NCBI GenBank assembly: GCA_023413135.1
Contig: JAEZQK010000060.1
Span: 62,001 to 126,000, forward strand
Origin: Bacillota bacterium
Lineage (GTDB): Bacteria > Bacillota > Clostridia > Christensenellales > Aristaeellaceae
Length of the DNA: 64,000 nucleotides
Direction of reading: 5' to 3'
Shown: positions 1 to 8,961 of the stretch, in pieces
Layout: each line of letters begins with the position of its first letter
How positions within the stretch are numbered: position 1 is the stretch's first letter
Program-made: the position numbers and the translations under genes
Notes under the pieces: model-generated
What the model was told of the DNA's origin: nothing
Database searches by the model: none
What the model saw: only the letters and a program-made list of their open reading frames with translations

Positions 1-54
1 AACGTGAGCTTCATGAAGCAATCCTCCAATCAATACGGATACCCTTTTAGCCTG

Positions 55-86
55 GAATGCCCTCCAAAGAGGCTTGGAGGGCATCC
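55..86 (-). terminator. Hairpin after the sugar ABC operon
   Basis: An 11-bp perfect inverted repeat (ATGCCCTCCAA at 57-67, TTGGAGGGCAT at 74-84) lies 25 bp past the stop of the minus-strand binding-protein gene. No clean T-run follows on that strand, so it may protect the mRNA 3' end or terminate weakly. The first 54 bases hold nothing I can identify. Confidence 0.45.
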
Positions 87-110
87 CAGTCAGATAGGTA
101 TGCTGTCTTT

Positions 111-1754
111 TTATTTGGCAGCAGGCAGCTTGGTGGTATTCCCGGCCTCGTAAGCAGCCAGACGCTCGTCGATGATCTGCTGATAGCCGGCGTCCAGGAA
201 CTTCTGGCTCAGATCCTTGTACAGCGCGTCAAACTCTTCGGGCTTGCACTTGGTCAGCGCCACGCTGTACTCCTGGTACAGGCTGAGCAGCGTTGCGGTG
301 TACTCGCTCTCGGTCTGGATGGCTACGGAGAAGACGGGATCGGAGTACGCCCAGCCCTTGTCGGCGCTCTCCTTGAGGCCGTAATAGTTGTCGATCAGTT
401 CCTGAGTGAAATCCTGAGGGATCCCCTTGGGGGTGATGGCGGCGATGGACTGCTCGATGGTGCCTACTTTCTTGGCTGCATGTACGAGGCAGGTCATGTC
501 GATGTTCATATTGTGGTTGAGCATCTCGGTGCCGCGGTAGTCGCCGTTGACGACAGGCAGGCCGTTTTCGCCCAGGGTGTAGGTCACGCCCTCCACGCCG
601 TTTTCAAGCACGAACAGGTTCTCCGGCTGGATCATCCACTCCATGAGCATCCAGGCGGCTTTCAACTGATCGGGGGTTGCCAGGGACGAAAAGCCCACGA
701 TCATGCCGAAGGGGTTGTCGGCCCGAATCTGAGGATAGTCGACCACGCCGGGTTCCACGTTCTGGCTTACGCTGACCACGGCAAGCTTGGCGTCGGGATT
801 GGCCTCATAGAAAGCGTTGAGCCAGGCAACATTACCGGACATGTAGCCGCCATAGATCAGCTTCTTGCCGTTGATGAAGTCGGTCTGCCACTGGCCTGCG
901 CCGCCGGATGTATCGGGCGCTTCCAGCTCATATTCCTTGGAGAAGAAGCCCTGGTTGTATTCGGCATTCTGACGCTTGAGCAGCTTGTAGGTGGGATACC
1001 AGCTCAGGCTGGGAGTGCCCAGGCTGGAGTGCATGGCCCATTCCTTCTCATCCACGGGGAAATCACGGAAGGCGAAGTTGGCCACATAGGCCGCCGTGGG
1101 CAGCGACAGGCCGATGGGGTTTTCCGCAAGGCCGGCATCCTGCACAGCCTTGATGACCTTCACATACTCCTCATAGCTCTTGGGAATCTCAAGGCCCAAC
1201 TGTTCCAGCCAGTCCTTGCGGATGAAGCTGGCGTAGGTGTAGGTGGTGTTGTAGTAGGGACGCTCGGACAAAACGAAATAGGTCTTGCCATTGATATCCG
1301 TGTAGCCCAACTGGTTGTTGTCCACCATGGCCTGGTAGTAGGTGGGGGCCACTTTCTTGAACTCTTCGAGGTCAATCTCCTGCATGGCCCCATCGTTGGC
1401 CCACTGGGCAACCTTGGGGTAGTCATACTCCATGAGGATGGTGGGCGTCTCACCGCCAGCGATGAGCAGGCTGTATTTGGTCATCACGTCGTTGCGGGGG
1501 ATGGCCACATACTTCACGTCCACGTTGTACTTGTCGCCGAATTCCTTTTGAATCCACTGGGTCCAGTAGTTGTCGTCCACGGCGGGATAGCCTTCCTTGG
1601 AGCGGTCGTACACCGGCACTGTAATGCTCACCCTTGATTCAAAGGGCTGCATGTAGCCTTCCGGTTTCGTGGCTTCGCCCATGGCGGAGGGTACCGTCAG
1701 GAGCATGGACAGCAAAAGAACGATGGCAACCAGGGTTCCCGTGGTCTTTTTCAT
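111..1754 (-). CDS. Extracellular sugar-binding protein of an ABC importer
   Basis: This 547-residue protein is the substrate-binding component of a carbohydrate ABC importer. It has a cleavable signal peptide: a basic start (MKKTT), a hydrophobic core to about residue 22 and an AMG-type cleavage site. There is no lipobox cysteine, so it is not an obvious lipoprotein. The body resembles the large (about 500-550 aa) family 1 binding proteins that accompany LplB/YtcP permeases. The start has a strong AGGAGGAG site. It is the last gene of a three-gene minus-strand operon behind two permeases, with about 100 bp before it. The substrate is unknown; relatives carry oligosaccharides such as uronides or xylans. 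The family call is firm, the ligand is not. Confidence 0.9.
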   Translation of the reverse strand: MKKTTGTLVAIVLLLSMLLTVPSAMGEATKPEGYMQPFESRVSITVPVYDRSKEGYPAVDDNYWTQWIQKEFGDKYNVDVKYVAIPRNDVMTKYSLLIAGGETPTILMEYDYPKVAQWANDGAMQEIDLEEFKKVAPTYYQAMVDNNQLGYTDINGKTYFVLSERPYYNTTYTYASFIRKDWLEQLGLEIPKSYEEYVKVIKAVQDAGLAENPIGLSLPTAAYVANFAFRDFPVDEKEWAMHSSLGTPSLSWYPTYKLLKRQNAEYNQGFFSKEYELEAPDTSGGAGQWQTDFINGKKLIYGGYMSGNVAWLNAFYEANPDAKLAVVSVSQNVEPGVVDYPQIRADNPFGMIVGFSSLATPDQLKAAWMLMEWMIQPENLFVLENGVEGVTYTLGENGLPVVNGDYRGTEMLNHNMNIDMTCLVHAAKKVGTIEQSIAAITPKGIPQDFTQELIDNYYGLKESADKGWAYSDPVFSVAIQTESEYTATLLSLYQEYSVALTKCKPEEFDALYKDLSQKFLDAGYQQIIDERLAAYEAGNTTKLPAAK

Positions 1755-1857
1755 GGTTTCTCTCCTCCTAATATATTTCTCCTTCTAGGATAAACAAAGG
1801 GAAACTTGGCTTCTCCTTGAGGGGAAGCTGTCATCAAAGGTGACTGATGAGGTATAT

Positions 1858-2772
1858 TTAGCCCTTGACGGCCCCGATCATCACCCCTTTGACAAAATGC
1901 TTCTGAACAAACGGGTAGATAAGTATGATGGGGATGGTGGCGAACATCACCGCCGCAGCCTGGATCACTTCCGGCGTGGAGACGACCGCAGCGCTTTCCT
2001 GAAGGCTGATGGCATCCGAGCCGGAGCTTAGAATCATATTGGACAATATGTATTGAATGGGCTGCAATGCTTTGGTGGTGATGAAGTACCTGGCGTCGGC
2101 ATAAGCGTTCCAACGGCCCACGGCGTAAAACAGCGACAGCGTGGCCAGGATGGGTTTGGATAGCGGCAGGATGATCTTGAACAACATCTTGAAATGGCTG
2201 GCCCCGTCCAGAAATGCCGCCTCCTCCAGACTGTCGGGGATGGTTGACTGCAAAAAGCTCTTCATGATGAGCATATTGTAGGGCGAAAAAGAAAGCGGCA
2301 GGATCAGCACCCAAATTTTATTGGTAAGATTCAAGCTCTTGTAGAGCAGGTATTCCGGAATCAGCCCCGCGCTGAAGTACAGTGTGAACAGGATCAAAAG
2401 CGAGATTGCATTGCGCCCTTTCAGCTTTTTACGGGACAGGGGATAGGCCGCGCACACCGTCAGCACCATGCCGATGGCGGTGAACAGCACAGTGACCTCA
2501 ATGGTATAGAGCATGGAGTGGGTCAACTGCCCGTCCCGGAAGATAGAGGCATATGCCGACAGATTGAACCCCTTTGGGAAAAGATAAACGCTCTTGGCCA
2601 GCACCTGCGTATTCCCAGACACGGACTTGGCGGCAATGTGGATAAAAGGCAGGATGCAGGTCAAACACAATAGCAGAATGATAAAGGCAATGATGAAATC
2701 GCCTACGCGGACGCGGTTGAGGCCGCTCAGCGTTTTCGTTCTGCTTAACCGGGAGGCTTTTGCTGTATTCAT
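1858..2772 (-). CDS. Sugar ABC transporter permease, YtcP/LplC type
   Basis: A 304-residue inner-membrane subunit of a carbohydrate importer (MalG-like half of the permease pair). It shows about six hydrophobic segments and the EAA loop EEAAFLDGASHF, which docks on the ATPase. The ATG at 2772 is preferred over a TTG one codon earlier because GGGAGGG sits at the right distance. It lies only 12 bp after the first permease and before the binding protein, so the three genes are one operon. No ATP-binding subunit is encoded nearby. This class usually borrows a shared MsmX-like ATPase encoded elsewhere. Confidence 0.92.
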   Translation of the reverse strand: MNTAKASRLSRTKTLSGLNRVRVGDFIIAFIILLLCLTCILPFIHIAAKSVSGNTQVLAKSVYLFPKGFNLSAYASIFRDGQLTHSMLYTIEVTVLFTAIGMVLTVCAAYPLSRKKLKGRNAISLLILFTLYFSAGLIPEYLLYKSLNLTNKIWVLILPLSFSPYNMLIMKSFLQSTIPDSLEEAAFLDGASHFKMLFKIILPLSKPILATLSLFYAVGRWNAYADARYFITTKALQPIQYILSNMILSSGSDAISLQESAAVVSTPEVIQAAAVMFATIPIILIYPFVQKHFVKGVMIGAVKG

Positions 2773-2784
2773 CAACTACCCTCC

Positions 2785-3747
2785 CTATATCAATCCGTTT
2801 TCGCCAAGGCTCTTGGCCACCCGATCGGCAGTCAATACAAGGATGAAGCCTAGCAGTGACTGGAACAGGCCCACGGCCGTGGCGTTACTAAAGTTACCGC
2901 TGGCCAGCCCTTTTTCGTAGATGTAAATGGCCAGCTGGTATTGGAACTCCTTGACCTGCACATTGCCAAAGGCGCTTAACCGCTCGAAATTGGAGCCCAT
3001 GATGCGGCCTAGATTCATAATGAGCAGTGTCACGATGGTAGCCCGGATGCCCGGCAGCGTTACGTGCCAGATTTTACGCAGGCGCGTGGCCCCGTCGATG
3101 GTAGCGGCCTCGTACAATTCACCGTTGATGCCAGTGATCGCGGCCAGGTAGATGATAGTGCCCCAACCCATATTTTGCCATACCGCAACCAGCAGGTAGG
3201 AGGTGGCCCAGTGCCATTTTTCAGAGAGGAAGGGAATGCCCTGGTCAATGACGCCCATCTGCCGGAGCAGAATGTTGACAAGCCCGGTTTCAGGCTTGAA
3301 CAGCGTATAGGCCACGCTGGCGACGATGACCCAGCTTAAAAAGTGGGGCAAGTACAATACGGTTTGGGAAATCCGCTTGAAGCGGTTGAAGCGAAGTTCG
3401 TTGAGCAAAATGGCCAGGATAATGGGCACGGGAAAACCTACCGCCAGGTCCAGAAAATTAAACACCAATGAATTCTTCAGTGCCCGTAAGAAGTCGGCGT
3501 CCTTGAATATCTTCTGAAAAATGCCGAGCCCCACCCATTCGCTGCCGGCAAACCCCTTTGCGGGCTTGAAGTTCATAAATGCGATGCGAAGGCCGGGATA
3601 GGCGGCATATTTAAACAGGATCACGAACGCCACGGGCAGCAAAACCAACAGGTACAGCTGCCAGTCTCTTTTCAGCCACACCAGCCTGCGCCTGTGCGCT
3701 AGGTTTGGCCCCGGCGCCCGGATGGGTACACGCGTCCCCTGTGCCAC
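2785..3747 (-). CDS. Sugar ABC transporter permease, LplB type
   Basis: A 320-residue permease (MalF-like partner) and the first gene of the operon. A basic N-terminus precedes six predicted membrane helices, and the coupling loop reads YEAATIDGATRLRK, the expected EAA-like motif. Translation starts at GTG 3747 behind AGGAGGAAAAGAC. A good promoter lies about 60-90 bp upstream (3807-3835). The gene diverges from the AraC-type regulator at 4031, the usual arrangement when an AraC protein senses the imported sugar and switches on the importer. Confidence 0.92.
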   Translation of the reverse strand: MAQGTRVPIRAPGPNLAHRRRLVWLKRDWQLYLLVLLPVAFVILFKYAAYPGLRIAFMNFKPAKGFAGSEWVGLGIFQKIFKDADFLRALKNSLVFNFLDLAVGFPVPIILAILLNELRFNRFKRISQTVLYLPHFLSWVIVASVAYTLFKPETGLVNILLRQMGVIDQGIPFLSEKWHWATSYLLVAVWQNMGWGTIIYLAAITGINGELYEAATIDGATRLRKIWHVTLPGIRATIVTLLIMNLGRIMGSNFERLSAFGNVQVKEFQYQLAIYIYEKGLASGNFSNATAVGLFQSLLGFILVLTADRVAKSLGENGLI

Positions 3748-3806
3748 GTCTTTTCCTCCTTGTTTCTTTCATCCTTGTTTCATTCACTTGCGATCCTGTT
3801 ACTTGG

Positions 3807-3835
3807 ATTCTAGCATAGGACATTCCCCTGTTCAA
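3807..3835 (-). promoter_or_regulatory. Promoter of the ABC importer operon
   Basis: Read on the minus strand: -35 TTGAAC (complement of 3830-3835), 17-bp spacer, -10 TAGAAT (complement of 3807-3812). It points at the permease starting at 3747. The divergent space to 4030 is A+T-rich and is the likely target of the AraC protein, though I see no clear paired operator. Confidence 0.65.
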
Positions 3836-3972
3836 AGCGTTCGGACTTCAATATTGCGCAGTTTCGACCATTTATTCGTGTCAACTTCGTTTGAAAATAG
3901 GCAATCTGGTTGCTTTTTCCCTTTTTTCAAGGAAAATAAGCCGTTTTGAAGCCGTATAATGGCGTTTTGAGG

Positions 3973-4001
3973 TTGAATTTACGCGCCGCATGCCCTATAC
4001 T
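3973..4001 (+). promoter_or_regulatory. Promoter of the AraC-type gene
   Basis: TTGAAT at 3973-3978, 17-bp spacer, TATACT at 3996-4001, about 30 bp before the start codon. The transcript would have a short leader containing AAAGGGGTGA as ribosome site. Confidence 0.65.
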
Positions 4002-4030
4002 GAATATATAACGAAAAGGGGTGACGTATT

Positions 4031-4954
4031 ATGCCCAGGCCCCGACAGACAATTATTGAGTATAGAAGCTATGAGCTGCCTCCGGATTTTCCCATCCTCT
4101 TGCTGGCCGGGGAGCGCTGGCATATTTCCGACATCAAATCGGGGCGGTTGCACTTTCACAACTGCCTGGAAGTAGGCGTGTGCCACACCGACAGCGGCAT
4201 CATGGAGTTTTACGGCGCGCCGCGCCGTTTTCAGGCAGGGGATGTAACATGCATCGCCCGCAACGTGCCGCATACCACCTACTCAAGCCCGGGGGAAGCC
4301 AGCCTGTGGACGTACCTGTTTTTCAGCCCCCAGGAACTCCTGCGCAGTTACTTTCAAAACATGCTGCCTGGCGGCGGCTTGTACGCGGACATGCTTCAGG
4401 ATTGCAACATTGTCCTCCCCTCCAAAGATTACCCTGAAATCTATCAACTGGCCATCATGATCATCCGGGAGATGGAGCAAAAGCCCATGAATTACCAGGT
4501 GAGTGTGCGGGGGCTATGCCTCGTCCTCCTCATGGCATTCCTGCGTATTTACGCCCAGGCGGCGAAAAAGCCGGATGAAAAAAAGAGCGGGGATGCGCTG
4601 CCCATCGCTCCCGCGCTGGACTACATCCACGCCAATTACATGTACGATTTTCCAGTAGAATATCTAGCAGACCTATGCCACCTAAGCCCCACCCACTTCC
4701 GGCGAACATTCCACACCATCATGGAAATGAGCCCGCTGAAATTCATTCACACCACGCGCATTCTGGAATCCTGCACGCTGCTGCGCAGTACGGAGGATTC
4801 TGTGGCCGCTATTTCCGAGCAGGTGGGCTATGGCTCCGTATCCAGCTACAACAGGCACTTCACCGAGTTCACGGGCTGTGCGCCCAACCTGTGGCGGCGC
4901 ACCGTTTCCCCCATCGTCAAGCCGTCCATTCTGGAATACTCTGGCTGGGTGTGA
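4031..4954 (+). CDS. AraC-family transcription regulator
   Basis: A 307-residue regulator. The N-terminal half (about residues 25-110) looks like a cupin sugar-sensing domain, with HFHNCLEVG and FQAGDVTCI strands. The C-terminal 100 residues hold two helix-turn-helix motifs, the first around VEYLADLCHLSPTHFRRTF and the second around ISEQVGYGSVSSYNRHFTEF, ending in a region equivalent to the family's GxSPxxYR signature (here GCAPNLWRR). The ATG at 4031 follows AAAGGGGTGA. It diverges from a sugar ABC operon and most likely activates it on ligand binding. That role is inferred from position; the family call is secure. Confidence 0.92.
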   Translation: MPRPRQTIIEYRSYELPPDFPILLLAGERWHISDIKSGRLHFHNCLEVGVCHTDSGIMEFYGAPRRFQAGDVTCIARNVPHTTYSSPGEASLWTYLFFSPQELLRSYFQNMLPGGGLYADMLQDCNIVLPSKDYPEIYQLAIMIIREMEQKPMNYQVSVRGLCLVLLMAFLRIYAQAAKKPDEKKSGDALPIAPALDYIHANYMYDFPVEYLADLCHLSPTHFRRTFHTIMEMSPLKFIHTTRILESCTLLRSTEDSVAAISEQVGYGSVSSYNRHFTEFTGCAPNLWRRTVSPIVKPSILEYSGWV

Positions 4955-5209
4955 AGAACACCGCATGGCGTTATTTGGCGATGATGACCTTCACGCCGGT
5001 GGCAGTGAGCCGCACGGACATCGTGGGCCGGGCCGAAAATTAAAGCAGGCCGTCCATGCCCCCTGCCCCTGCGACCAATTATTCATGTATACTCCGTAGG
5101 CCTTATGAGCCGGGGGCTTACCGGGCTGCCGTCAGCTATGCTGTCAATAGATGTATTGCTGGGCGGCAGGGGATGCTCCACAAAAACATATGGATATTGC
5201 CCCAATCCC

Positions 5210-5238
5210 TTTACACCTTCCCCACAATGCATTATAAT
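5210..5238 (+). promoter_or_regulatory. Promoter of the EIIC-like gene
   Basis: TTTACA at 5210-5215, 17-bp spacer, consensus TATAAT at 5233-5238, 30 bp before the ATG. The rest of the 313-bp gap after the AraC gene (4955-5209) shows no convincing ORF, hairpin or repeat. Confidence 0.75.
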
Positions 5239-5267
5239 GATGCGAAATTGCAGGAAGGGGCAAAACC

Positions 5268-6323
5268 ATGGAAAAAAACAAGAAACCGTCTCTTGGGGCG
5301 CGGCTGCTTAAACGCTACGGCCTGGATGCGTTAAGTGCCATGGCGCTGGGCCTGTTTTCCACTTTGATCATCGGCACGATCCTGGATCAGCTTGGAGCCT
5401 TTATACCTGGGTTGTCTCTACTCAGCGAGATGGCTGCCACCGCCAAATCCGGTCCGGTGGTAGGCGCGGCCATCGGCGTATCGGTCGCCTGGGGCATGAA
5501 GGTGAAGCCGCTGGCCATCTTCACTTCCGCCGCGTCGGGCGCCATCGGCTATGGCCTTGGCGGGCCGCTGAGCTGCTTTCTGGCGGCGGTTTTAGGTGCG
5601 GAAGCCGGAAACTTTATCGCGGGCAAAACGAAGCTGGACATCATCCTTGTACCCTCTGTCACGATCCTGATAGGCGGGTTGACCGCCTACATCGTAAGCC
5701 CGGGCGTAAACTGGTTAATGACGCTGCTACGGAATTTTATCGATACCGCCACGCTTTTGCAGCCCATCCCCATGGGCATCATCATTTCCGTTGTGGTGGG
5801 CCTTGTTTTGACGGCGCCCATCTCTTCCGCCGCGCTGTGCGCCATGATCTTTACCGTTCCGGAGGGCGGCGAACTGGGCCTGGGGCTGCAATTGGCAGCC
5901 GGGGCGGCAACCGCCGGCTGCTGTGCACAGATGGTGGGGTTTGCCGTATCCAGCTACCGGGAAAACGGAGTAGGCGGCCTTGTAGCCCAAGGAATCGGCA
6001 CCTCCATGCTGCAGGTGCCCAATATTCTTTTGCACCCACTGATCCTGGTACCGCCCACGCTTGCCTCCGCCATTACGGGGCCGCTGGCCACCACACTGTT
6101 TGATATGCGCAACAGCGGCGTGTTTGCAGGCATGGGCACCTCTGGGTTTGTGGGGCAGATCGGCACCTGGCGCGCCATGTCGCAGCTTTTTGGGCCCGGG
6201 ACCGTAGCCCTGAAAATACTGGCGCTACACATTGCGCTGCCTGCCGTTTTATCCCTTCTCATCAGTGAAACCATGCGCAAGCTGGGCTGGATCAAATTTG
6301 GTGACATGAAGCTGGAGCTGTAA
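5268..6323 (+). CDS. PTS EIIC_2-type sugar transporter membrane protein
   Basis: A 351-residue, very hydrophobic protein rich in Gly/Ala/Pro, with about eight to ten membrane segments. It matches the stand-alone PTS_EIIC_2 family (seen in tracts such as VGFAVSSYRENGVGGLVAQGIGTSM and NSGVFAGMGTSGFVGQIGTW). Classical EIIC subunits pass a sugar inward and hand it to EIIB for phosphorylation, but no EIIA or EIIB gene is nearby, which is normal for this subfamily and leaves its mechanism open. The ATG at 5268 has GGAAGGGG upstream. It has its own consensus promoter and is closed by a strong terminator, so it is monocistronic. Family recognised; substrate unknown. Confidence 0.82.
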   Translation: MEKNKKPSLGARLLKRYGLDALSAMALGLFSTLIIGTILDQLGAFIPGLSLLSEMAATAKSGPVVGAAIGVSVAWGMKVKPLAIFTSAASGAIGYGLGGPLSCFLAAVLGAEAGNFIAGKTKLDIILVPSVTILIGGLTAYIVSPGVNWLMTLLRNFIDTATLLQPIPMGIIISVVVGLVLTAPISSAALCAMIFTVPEGGELGLGLQLAAGAATAGCCAQMVGFAVSSYRENGVGGLVAQGIGTSMLQVPNILLHPLILVPPTLASAITGPLATTLFDMRNSGVFAGMGTSGFVGQIGTWRAMSQLFGPGTVALKILALHIALPAVLSLLISETMRKLGWIKFGDMKLEL

Positions 6324-6360
6324 ATCGTGTTCTGTATTCATCATAATTTGCACTTATTTA

Positions 6361-6405
6361 AAAAAGGCATGGCCCCGGAAAAAGCTTTCGGGGCCATGCC
6401 TTTTT
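6361..6405 (+). terminator. Rho-independent terminator after the EIIC-like gene
   Basis: A 17-bp stem (AAAAAGGCATGGCCCCG and its complement) with an 11-base loop, ending in TTTTT. The A-run on the other side makes it potentially bidirectional. Confidence 0.92.
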
Positions 6406-6521
6406 CAGCCTATCCCCTTTTTTCCTTAAAGAATAGAAGCCGTTTGAAGAAAGCTTGTCCATCCTATGAAAAAGCTCGATATTTCCGCGATATATATTCA
6501 TGGGAGAACGTTTGGTTTTCA

Positions 6522-6550
6522 GTGACAATAATCCAAAGGCGTGTTATACT
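6522..6550 (+). promoter_or_regulatory. Likely promoter of the GGDEF/HD-GYP gene
   Basis: GTGACA at 6522-6527, 17-bp spacer, TATACT at 6545-6550, giving a leader of roughly 130 bases. The 365-bp gap here (6324-6688) otherwise holds only the terminator. Confidence 0.5.
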
Positions 6551-6688
6551 GATGTCAGAATTTGAGCTTTTTTATCGCAATCCTTCCTTTTTTGCCATTT
6601 TGCCGCATCTGACAGGAAAACGTCCCTGAAGGGCAGCCGGTCCTGACTCCATACACCCTTTTAATCACCTTTGCAAGGCGGTGGACAG

Positions 6689-8716
6689 ATGGATATCGGA
6701 TTCTTACGGGATCTGCTTGTAAACGCGACGATCGTTTTGACGGCCAGCATCCTGCTTACCTTTGTGTATGGCGCCTACTTCAAAAGGCAGGCTTTGGCAC
6801 AGGCCGCCATTGGCGTGACCGCGGGGATCGTAGGCATACTGGTGCTCTTAACCACCATTCGCTTCAGCAATGGAATCGTGTTTGACACAAGATCCGTTCT
6901 GGTCAGCACCATGGGCATGTTTTTTGGCTGGGCGCCCACGCTGATTGCCGCCGTCATCATTATCACCGCCAGGATCGTCATTGGGGGGAGCGGCGTGCTG
7001 ATGGGCGTTCTGGTGACGGCAGTTTCGGCGGCAGTGGGGCTTTTATGGCGGGGGACGAGGTTCAAAAATAATCGTCTTCAAAGCCGCTTCACAGGTTTTG
7101 AATTTTATCTGGTGGGCGTGATTACCCATGTGCTGATGCTTGCGCTAACGCTCACACTGCCCAGGGAAAGCATACTGCCCGCCATCAGCACCATTAGCCT
7201 TCCGGTGCTTGTGCTGTATCCTTTCTTTTCGCTGCTTGTATGCATGGTCATCTGGTCCCGCCTAAGGCAGATCCAGGCGGAGGCGGACCTTATCCAAAGC
7301 GAGATCAGGTTTCGTACGCTGTACGAGCAGTCGCCTATCGGCGCGGCATTCGAAGACAGCCAGGGCAATATGCACTCCAACCGCATGGCCAACGCCATTC
7401 TCGGATTGCCTATGAACCAAATCGCACCAGGCAACTGGCCCAGGTCCATCCGCACGGAGGAGCTCACTGAAGGCCGGGAAGCCTACGAAGCCTACATTCA
7501 GGACAAAGCCTCATCATTTGAAATGGAGCGGCTGTATAAGCGGCCGGATGGAACCGATGTCTGGATTCATTTGTCCCTGGCCCAGCTTCAAATGGAAGAG
7601 GCCGCCCACAGCCACATGCTGCTTTTGCAGGATATTACCGAGCGCAAGCAAAAGGAAGCTGAGATTGTTTACCTCACCTACCATGACGTGCTGACGGGTA
7701 TGTACAACCGGTCATTCATGGAGCAAGAGCGCCTGCGCCTTAATACGCAGGAGAATCTGCCCTTGTCGGTGATTCTGGGGGATGTAAACGGCCTGAAGCT
7801 GGTGAACGACGCCTTCGGCCACGATGAGGGCGACTACCTATTAACAGAGGTTGCACATATTCTAAAAGCCTGCCTGCGGGAACAGGATGTGATCGCCAGG
7901 ATCGGCGGCGACGAGTTTTTGGTGCTGCTGCCCAAAACGGATGTTGACACGGCGGCGCAAATCATTAGGCAGATCAACAAAGCCTGTGCGGCCCACGGCC
8001 CACGCCCCGGCAAGGAGATGTTTGACGTCAGCATATCCTTGGGCTACGCCACCAAGGAGATAGCGGATGAGCCGCTGGACATTGTTATCAAAACTGCCGA
8101 ACGCTTTATGTACAGGCGTAAGCTCATCGCCCACAAGCAAATGTATGGTTCGATCCTCGCCTCCATCAAGGAAACGCTGTATGAAAAGAGCGATGAAACC
8201 AGGGAGCACGGGGAGCGTATGGCCATACTGGCCAAATCCCTGGCCCATGCGCTGGACCTTTCCAAGGAGGATGAAGACGCGCTGGAATTGGCCTCCATGC
8301 TGCATGACATCGGCAAGGTACGGGTGGATCTGAGCATTCTGAAAAAAGCCGGATCGCTGACCGGAGAGGAATGGGAGGAAATCAAGAAGCACCCGGAGGC
8401 AGGTTACCGCATTGCCCAATCGGTTCCGCATTTGAATGCCATATCGGAAATCATCCTCTACCACCATGAGCGGTGGGACGGCACGGGCTACCCCCAGGGC
8501 CTTTCCGGAGAAAGCATACCGCTGCTGGCGCGCATCCTTGCCCTGGTGGATTCCTACGACACCATGCGGGAGGACAGGGGCTACCGCAAGGCGCTGGATG
8601 ATGCGGAAGCCGTGCAGGAGATCCTGCGTTTTTCCGGAAAGCAGTTCGATCCTGAACTGACCCGTATTTTTGTCCAAAAGGTATTGAAAAGCGCAGGCAA
8701 CGGGAAAGACATATAG
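6689..8716 (+). CDS. Membrane PAS-GGDEF-HD-GYP c-di-GMP enzyme
   Basis: A 675-residue signalling protein. Residues 1-190 form a membrane sensor of about six helices resembling the 5TM-5TMR_LYT sensor. A PAS domain follows (about 210-320). GGDEF is intact at 406-410, with an RxxD inhibitory site (REQD) just before it. The HD-GYP phosphodiesterase has HD at 539-540 and HHERWDGTGYP at 592-602. It can therefore in principle both make and break cyclic di-GMP, with feedback inhibition of synthesis. I chose ATG 6689, spaced from AAGGCGGTGG, over the TTG 18 bp upstream. It is flanked by its own promoter and terminator, so it is transcribed alone. The net activity cannot be read from sequence. Confidence 0.93.
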   Translation: MDIGFLRDLLVNATIVLTASILLTFVYGAYFKRQALAQAAIGVTAGIVGILVLLTTIRFSNGIVFDTRSVLVSTMGMFFGWAPTLIAAVIIITARIVIGGSGVLMGVLVTAVSAAVGLLWRGTRFKNNRLQSRFTGFEFYLVGVITHVLMLALTLTLPRESILPAISTISLPVLVLYPFFSLLVCMVIWSRLRQIQAEADLIQSEIRFRTLYEQSPIGAAFEDSQGNMHSNRMANAILGLPMNQIAPGNWPRSIRTEELTEGREAYEAYIQDKASSFEMERLYKRPDGTDVWIHLSLAQLQMEEAAHSHMLLLQDITERKQKEAEIVYLTYHDVLTGMYNRSFMEQERLRLNTQENLPLSVILGDVNGLKLVNDAFGHDEGDYLLTEVAHILKACLREQDVIARIGGDEFLVLLPKTDVDTAAQIIRQINKACAAHGPRPGKEMFDVSISLGYATKEIADEPLDIVIKTAERFMYRRKLIAHKQMYGSILASIKETLYEKSDETREHGERMAILAKSLAHALDLSKEDEDALELASMLHDIGKVRVDLSILKKAGSLTGEEWEEIKKHPEAGYRIAQSVPHLNAISEIILYHHERWDGTGYPQGLSGESIPLLARILALVDSYDTMREDRGYRKALDDAEAVQEILRFSGKQFDPELTRIFVQKVLKSAGNGKDI

Positions 8717-8736
8717 AAATGCAGGGCATAGGCAGG

Positions 8737-8776
8737 AGCGCCGGTGTTTGACTTTGACCGGCGCTTCTTTCTTTTT
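8737..8776 (+). terminator. Terminator after the c-di-GMP gene
   Basis: AGCGCCGGT (8737-8745) pairs with ACCGGCGCT (8757-8765) around an 11-base loop. A T-rich tract TTCTTTCTTTTT follows. Confidence 0.85.
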
Positions 8777-8806
8777 CATAAGACAGCTGTTTCGGACTAT
8801 ACGCTA

Positions 8807-8835
8807 TTGCATAATCAAGCTTTCCGTGATATGAT
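8807..8835 (+). promoter_or_regulatory. Promoter of the carboligase operon
   Basis: TTGCAT at 8807-8812, 17-bp spacer, TATGAT at 8830-8835. The transcript would carry a leader of about 120 bases before the TTG start at 8962. Confidence 0.65.
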
Positions 8836-8961
8836 GTATATGTAATTGGAATATCATTTTATATAGTGAAATTCCTAAAACAATATTATTCCCACCTTTA
8901 TGGCCAATGCGCAAATCATGGCGCGGCCGCCGCTTACGGGAAAATGAAGGAGGAGAACGTT

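Noticed and set aside
57..1637. 526-residue plus-strand ORF
   Set aside because: It is antisense to the sugar-binding protein, which has signal peptide, family features and ribosome site. The ORF is a by-product of G+C-rich codon use.
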